Of a stretch of DNA of 8,736 nt, positions 4,773-8,736 are shown piece by piece. Below the pieces are notes generated by a model. That model saw only the letters and a list, made by a program, of their open reading frames with translations, was not told where the DNA came from and searched no databases. Each line of letters opens with the position of its first letter. Position 1 is the stretch's first letter. The position numbers and the translations under genes were made by a program. The stretch is from DAOTVD01 sp034437075 (GTDB lineage Bacteria > Chloroflexota > Anaerolineae > Aggregatilineales > J027): positions 1 to 8,736 of the forward strand of contig DAOTVD010000144.1 of the NCBI GenBank assembly GCA_034437075.1. The letters run 5' to 3'.

Positions 4773-5786
4773 ATGTCCACTATCTGCATTACAGGTGTTG
4801 CCGGTTTTATTGGCTCAAACTTGGCACAAACTTTATTAGAGCGAGGGTATCATGTTATTGGTTTAGATAATTTTTCGCAAGGTACGCCCCATAATATAGC
4901 AGACTTTCAAGAACATCCGCGCTTTAAGTTGATACAAGGTGATATCCGAGAGAAAGCGCTTGTTTTTCGGGCCGTTGAAGGATGCCAGGCCATAGTCCAT
5001 TTGGCAGCATACAAAATCCCTCGCTATAGTGATGCTTACGATACCTTGATGATTAACGCTTTGGGGTCAGAAAATGTTGTGCAAGCTGCGATTGCCTCTG
5101 ACGCTAAATTAGTGGCGGCCTCAACGTCAGATGTCTATGGCAAAAATCCGCAAGTCCCCTTTAGCGAATCTAGTGATTTGGTGGTAGGTAGCCCCTATGT
5201 AAAACGCTGGGCCTATGCTGTTTCTAAAATGTTTGAAGAGCAATTGCTGATAGCCGCCCATGAACGCTATGATATTGATGTGGTTCTCTTACGCTTTTTT
5301 GGTGGATATGGCCCGAATCAAAATTTGACTTGGTGGGGTGGGCCACAATCTGTATTCATCAATAATTCTCTTGAAGGTATACCTATTCCAATACATGGAG
5401 ATGGTCAACAAACCCGTTCTTTTACCTATATCTCGGATCATGTAAAGGGGATTATTGCAGCCACTGAGCGTCCCCAAGCCAATAATCAAGTCTTCAACAT
5501 TGGCAATACCACAGAAATTACCATTGAAGGCTTAGCGCGGCAAATTTGGAGAATGATCCGTGATGACGAACCTATAGCAATCGAATTTATCCCATATGAG
5601 CAATTCGGGAAATATGAAGATGTGCTGCGACGAATCCCCGATATTGGCTTAGCCCAAGATGTTTTGGACTTCCAGCCCGAAATTGATTTAGATGAAGGGC
5701 TTCGCCGTACCATCGCGTGGCAAATTAACCGACGGCGAAAACTCGGTATTCCCACCCCACCGACGCCCTTTGAAACATCTTCATGA
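4773..5786 (+). CDS. NAD-dependent epimerase/dehydratase (extended SDR, nucleotide-sugar type)
   Basis: The 337-residue product is an extended short-chain dehydrogenase acting in the cytoplasm on a nucleotide sugar. It shows the NAD-binding GVAGFIG (8-14), D32 after the second strand, GDI (56-58), HLAAY (76-80), the catalytic STSDVYG region (117-123) and YAVSK with Y148 and K152. RFFGGYGPNQ, a GDGQQTRSFTYISD block and VFNIGN downstream are typical of UDP-glucose 4-epimerases and UDP-glucuronate decarboxylases; motifs alone do not tell which. Length is normal for the family. The ATG at 4773 begins directly at the first strand and has no visible ribosome-binding site, so translation may be leaderless or weakly initiated; TTGGCG at 4635-4640 with CTTATA 17 bases later is a poor promoter candidate. 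Codon use is visibly more AT-rich than in the genes to the left. It overlaps the next gene by ATGA. Confidence 0.92.
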   Translation: MSTICITGVAGFIGSNLAQTLLERGYHVIGLDNFSQGTPHNIADFQEHPRFKLIQGDIREKALVFRAVEGCQAIVHLAAYKIPRYSDAYDTLMINALGSENVVQAAIASDAKLVAASTSDVYGKNPQVPFSESSDLVVGSPYVKRWAYAVSKMFEEQLLIAAHERYDIDVVLLRFFGGYGPNQNLTWWGGPQSVFINNSLEGIPIPIHGDGQQTRSFTYISDHVKGIIAATERPQANNQVFNIGNTTEITIEGLARQIWRMIRDDEPIAIEFIPYEQFGKYEDVLRRIPDIGLAQDVLDFQPEIDLDEGLRRTIAWQINRRRKLGIPTPPTPFETSS

Positions 5787-6538
5787 CCTTATATATTATC
5801 GTGCCAGTCTATAACGAAGCGGCAAACATGCCGATGTTTATGTCTGCGTTGACCAAGATTACGCATAAAAGCGACCAGCCGACTATGATTATATTGGTAG
5901 ACGATGGAAGCACGGATAATACCCCCCAAGCAGCCAGACAGACAGCCCAAGACTTGCCCTTGACTGTCTTAGAACATAATCAAAATCTAGGGCCAGGTGC
6001 AGCTTTTGGTACAGCTTTTGAGTACTTATCCGAAACATTACAGGATGATGATTGGGTGTTAACTATGGAAGGCGATAACACCTCAATGCCTAACCTTGTT
6101 TCCCAGATGTTTCAACGAACTGAAGAAGGTTATACTGTTATATTAGCTAGTATCTATATGTATGGGGGAGGTATCCAGAATACGGCCTTGCTGCGCATTA
6201 TCCTGAGCAAAGTAGCCAACACATTTGTTAGTGAGGTACTGGGCATTGCAGGCATTATGACGGTTAGCTCATTTTATCGCCTGCATCATGGTAGTGTTAT
6301 TCGACACTTACAGCATCATTATGGCGTTCGTATCATTGAGCATCATGGGTTTGAATGCATGGTAGAAATGTTGATGAAACTAATCTATCTGCACACCCCA
6401 ATTTCAGAAGTTCCCATGACATTAGATACGAGCAAACGCATAGGAAAAAGCAAAATGCGAATTGGCCGGACAATTCGTGGTTACTTTTCTCTATTTCTCG
6501 ATAAAGCACGTTGGCAAAAATTAGCACGTACCCCCTAG
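5783..6538 (+). CDS. Family 2 glycosyltransferase, DPMS-like
   Basis: The 251-residue product has the GT-A fold signatures of family 2 glycosyltransferases: IIVPVYNEAANM at the N-terminus, LVDDGSTDNT (38-47) for nucleotide binding, HNQNLGPGAAFGTAF (65-79), and MEGDNTS (95-101), where E-x-D stands for the usual metal-binding D-x-D, a form seen in dolichol/polyprenol-phosphate-sugar synthase-like enzymes. A conserved KIGKSKM-like segment (KRIGKSKMRIG) near the C-terminus also fits that group. There are no membrane helices, so it probably acts at the inner face of the membrane, moving a sugar from a nucleotide donor to a polyprenyl phosphate or similar acceptor. Its ATG overlaps the epimerase stop, and it lacks its own ribosome-binding site, so translation is coupled. 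The partner gene order suggests that the epimerase product supplies its donor, which is inference. Confidence 0.92.
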   Translation: MTLYIIVPVYNEAANMPMFMSALTKITHKSDQPTMIILVDDGSTDNTPQAARQTAQDLPLTVLEHNQNLGPGAAFGTAFEYLSETLQDDDWVLTMEGDNTSMPNLVSQMFQRTEEGYTVILASIYMYGGGIQNTALLRIILSKVANTFVSEVLGIAGIMTVSSFYRLHHGSVIRHLQHHYGVRIIEHHGFECMVEMLMKLIYLHTPISEVPMTLDTSKRIGKSKMRIGRTIRGYFSLFLDKARWQKLARTP

Positions 6539-6549
6539 AATTTTTCTAG
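6535..6549. other. Perfect palindrome CTAGAA-TTT-TTCTAG at a gene junction
   Basis: Six-base arms with a three-base loop include the glycosyltransferase stop codon (TAG 6536-6538) and occupy the place where a ribosome-binding site for the gene at 6556 would be. The stem is AT-rich and short. It may be chance, a processing site, or a fold that affects coupling between the two genes. Confidence 0.4.
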
Positions 6550-6555
6550 TCTACT

Positions 6556-8736
6556 ATGCCTGTAATTTCTTCTCGGCTTCTGTCTATTATACACCTTATA
6601 GTCTTATTCGGTATTTGCCTGTATGCAACGAGTTTTGCACTAGATAATACAGAATTTCATTCAACCATCACCATTATTGACGATATTACAATCGTCTACG
6701 CAAACCTCATGAAATACCCCGACATCTACGAGCATGATGTCATTTCGTTAGCGGGGCAAGCCCCGCTATATGGGTCAATTATAAACTGGGGATCAGGCGT
6801 AGTATGGTTGGCGGGTGTAACGCCTGAAGCTAGCTATTTTTTCCTAGTCTTTTTGCAATCCTTTATGTTGGGTATTTCTGGTTATGTCTTGACCTTGCGT
6901 ATAACGGGCCAACCGTTGTTGGCTTTGTTTGCTACCCTCTTTTTGTACGCTGTACAACCATGGAGTTGGAATATTGCTCAGTTCGTGACGGTGTTCCCCA
7001 CAGTTTATGGGCAACAAGTAGCGATTTCAGCCTCTATGCTATCCTTTGCTGCCTGGCTATACCATAAATATCCAGCCGCACTCGTATTGGGTGTTTTGTC
7101 GGGCCTTATTCATCCAATAATTGGCGGATGCACATTAGTGGTTTTGGGGCTTGTATGGCTATCTCAATTGTTGAGCCAGCCGACCCTATGGCGCTATAGC
7201 ATAGGTTTTATCTTGGCGGGTGTGCTGCTCCTGCTACCTAGTACAATCGTGAATCTATCCATCCAGGAGCCTATCGCCGAAGAGGTCGTCTTGGCTCGGT
7301 TCAAGGCTAATTATCATTTAGCCCCCTTTCATAATTTGATGGATAATGTATACGCGGTGGCCTTCTTCGAGTGGGTGCTTTTGGTGATTTTGAGCTTACC
7401 TGGCTTACAACACACACATTCCACATACCCCCGATTCTTGGGTGGACTTGCACTCGCCACCATTTTACTATCCATCAGCCAATATCTCGGTGTTGAATAC
7501 GATATTGCCGTGGCGATGCAACTGACTGGCACACGTTCCAATATTTTGTTCGTATTGGGGACATTGCCTTTGGTGCTGGCCTATACACAATATCTGATGG
7601 TGCAACGCAGTGGGGTGGGGTTGTTAGCCATGGTGTTGCTCTTGCATATTTTGGCAAATGATTCCCTCGGTTTCCCACGGCCCGTGTTAGTTGTATTAGC
7701 CATCATCAATGCTGGCTATCTCGCCGGATATGCTCTGGCTAGGCCGTGGTTGAATGATGTAAGCCAAGGGCTAGCCGGGATTGTGTTGTTAATCTGGTTA
7801 CTCCATTTTACGGGTGTCTACACAAATATCGTGGCCAATGTCTTTGAACCCATATCAGCGCAATTAGCGCACCAAACCACTCAAATCGTGCTTTATGCTA
7901 TTCTGATCGTCTTGCCATTATGGTGGGTGATGGGGCGGTATAAGCGTGACACGCGTTTGTATATCGGCGTGATGATGTTTAGCGTATTGTTAGCCATTTC
8001 GACTTATCTAATTTGGACGGTAAATCGCCTACAAGCAGGCCATCATCGATCATTTATGGCCAGTCAAGAATATGTTGACTTGCATGCTGCTCAGATATGG
8101 GCGCGCGAGAATACGGCTCCCGATGCGTTTTTTGTGGGGCCAGAAGTCACGTGGCGGGGTACATCACAACGCCCCTATTTGTATTTGTATCCACGTGCTT
8201 GGTATCTTTATTTACTAGATAATCGCCTGTACGAGCAACAACAATCGGTTTTGGCATGGCTCGGATATAGCGACGGCTCACATGGCCGTTTTTATCCGCC
8301 GTTCACGACGTTTCAGTTGCTCAATAGCCAAGATTTTTGGGCGATGCATCATGTAGAACATGTAACACATGCCGTGCGTGGTGGGGTGCATCGTCGGCCA
8401 GATAGCGTTCCACAGAGCCTAGATTTTGCCCAGGTTTATGCCAACGAGAGTGTTCACATATATGACATACGGCAGCCACAATCCGACGCAATGACGGCAG
8501 TCGATTTAGCTGTTCAAGAACGGTGGTATGACAGCGTGCCGGATGGGGGCGGGTATATGTTAGATGCCAGCTATGGGCTGAATTCGTTGCGTCCACATAT
8601 TGTTTTGGGGTATGTGCCGGATGTACGTCGCCAGGCTCATCTGGCAGATCCATATGCATTGGATGAGCGCACGTATTTGGCCGGTATTTGGGAAACGGAG
8701 TATTCCAACGTCCTGTTGCGTAACTTGCAGATCGAG
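6556..8736 (+). CDS. Large polytopic membrane protein, GT-C-like (partial, open at the right edge)
   Basis: From the ATG at 6556 the frame is open for 727 codons to the end of the window without a stop, so the C-terminus is missing. The protein starts MPVISSRLLSIIHLIVLFG, a first membrane helix, followed by an acidic extracytoplasmic-type loop with D-D near 42 and E-H-D near 60, then many helices (for example LFATLFLYAVQPW, ALVLGVLSGLIHPIIGG, GFILAGVLLLLPSTI, GIVLLIWLLHFTGV, YAILIVLPLWWVMG, GVMMFSVLLAISTYLIWTV). From about residue 510 it is soluble, beginning with AAQIWARENTAPDAFFVGP, like the 'W-x-R-x-N-T-P-x-D-A-x-F' stretch found after the membrane part in GT-C-like and related envelope proteins. 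The acidic first loop and this layout suggest a polyprenyl-linked sugar transferase or a related membrane protein, but no specific family is claimed. It starts 17 bases after the glycosyltransferase with no ribosome-binding site, so it is part of the same operon. Confidence 0.85.
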   Translation, partial: MPVISSRLLSIIHLIVLFGICLYATSFALDNTEFHSTITIIDDITIVYANLMKYPDIYEHDVISLAGQAPLYGSIINWGSGVVWLAGVTPEASYFFLVFLQSFMLGISGYVLTLRITGQPLLALFATLFLYAVQPWSWNIAQFVTVFPTVYGQQVAISASMLSFAAWLYHKYPAALVLGVLSGLIHPIIGGCTLVVLGLVWLSQLLSQPTLWRYSIGFILAGVLLLLPSTIVNLSIQEPIAEEVVLARFKANYHLAPFHNLMDNVYAVAFFEWVLLVILSLPGLQHTHSTYPRFLGGLALATILLSISQYLGVEYDIAVAMQLTGTRSNILFVLGTLPLVLAYTQYLMVQRSGVGLLAMVLLLHILANDSLGFPRPVLVVLAIINAGYLAGYALARPWLNDVSQGLAGIVLLIWLLHFTGVYTNIVANVFEPISAQLAHQTTQIVLYAILIVLPLWWVMGRYKRDTRLYIGVMMFSVLLAISTYLIWTVNRLQAGHHRSFMASQEYVDLHAAQIWARENTAPDAFFVGPEVTWRGTSQRPYLYLYPRAWYLYLLDNRLYEQQQSVLAWLGYSDGSHGRFYPPFTTFQLLNSQDFWAMHHVEHVTHAVRGGVHRRPDSVPQSLDFAQVYANESVHIYDIRQPQSDAMTAVDLAVQERWYDSVPDGGGYMLDASYGLNSLRPHIVLGYVPDVRRQAHLADPYALDERTYLAGIWETEYSNVLLRNLQIE

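Noticed and set aside
8321..8659. Leftward 112-codon frame within the membrane-protein gene
   Set aside because: It is a His- and Pro-rich shadow of the long rightward frame, with no motif or start signal.

Overview
The window looks like a Chloroflexota chromosome, most like the Herpetosiphon or Chloroflexales type. This is inferred from the mix of families: RHS/YD-repeat protein pieces, MalT-type LuxR regulators, a DUF4386 tail, a XisH/XisI pair, a prokaryotic E2-like (PRTRC-B type) piece and a small protein paired with an MDR oxidoreductase. No rRNA or marker gene is present, so the taxon is a judgement from gene content only.

The window has two parts. Bases 1 to about 4560 are a patchwork of accessory genes and gene fragments. 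From left to right they are: the first 26 codons of a leftward gene; an E2-like fragment pointing right; about seven and a half 21-residue YD repeats pointing left, with a 4-bp frameshift; an apparently intact, overlapping xisH-xisI pair pointing left; the tail of an RHS core pointing right and fused in frame to the C-terminal third and DNA-binding domain of a LuxR regulator; a small gene overlapping an MDR oxidoreductase that seems to have lost about 19 residues of its cofactor-binding fold; a strong hairpin terminator; and the N-terminus of a MalT-type ATPase regulator fused in frame to the C-terminus of a DUF4386 membrane protein. Several junctions keep an open frame, so these pieces read as new chimeric ORFs although each parent gene is broken.

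Bases from about 4773 to the end are an ordinary, tightly packed and more AT-rich rightward cluster for sugar or glycan work: an extended-SDR nucleotide-sugar epimerase/dehydratase, a DPMS-like family 2 glycosyltransferase overlapping it by ATGA, and a large polytopic membrane protein that starts 17 bases later and runs open off the right edge (727 codons seen). The third gene has a hydrophobic N-terminal two thirds and a soluble C-terminal part, as in GT-C-like envelope proteins. A joint role is plausible: the first enzyme makes a nucleotide sugar, the second moves a sugar to a lipid or protein acceptor, and the third works on it at the membrane. The actual product cannot be told from this window.

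I see no complete new defence or mobile system. The best leads are the xisHI pair without a recombinase, the remnant of an E2-like (ubiquitin-type) locus, and the repeated in-frame fusions at short homologies.
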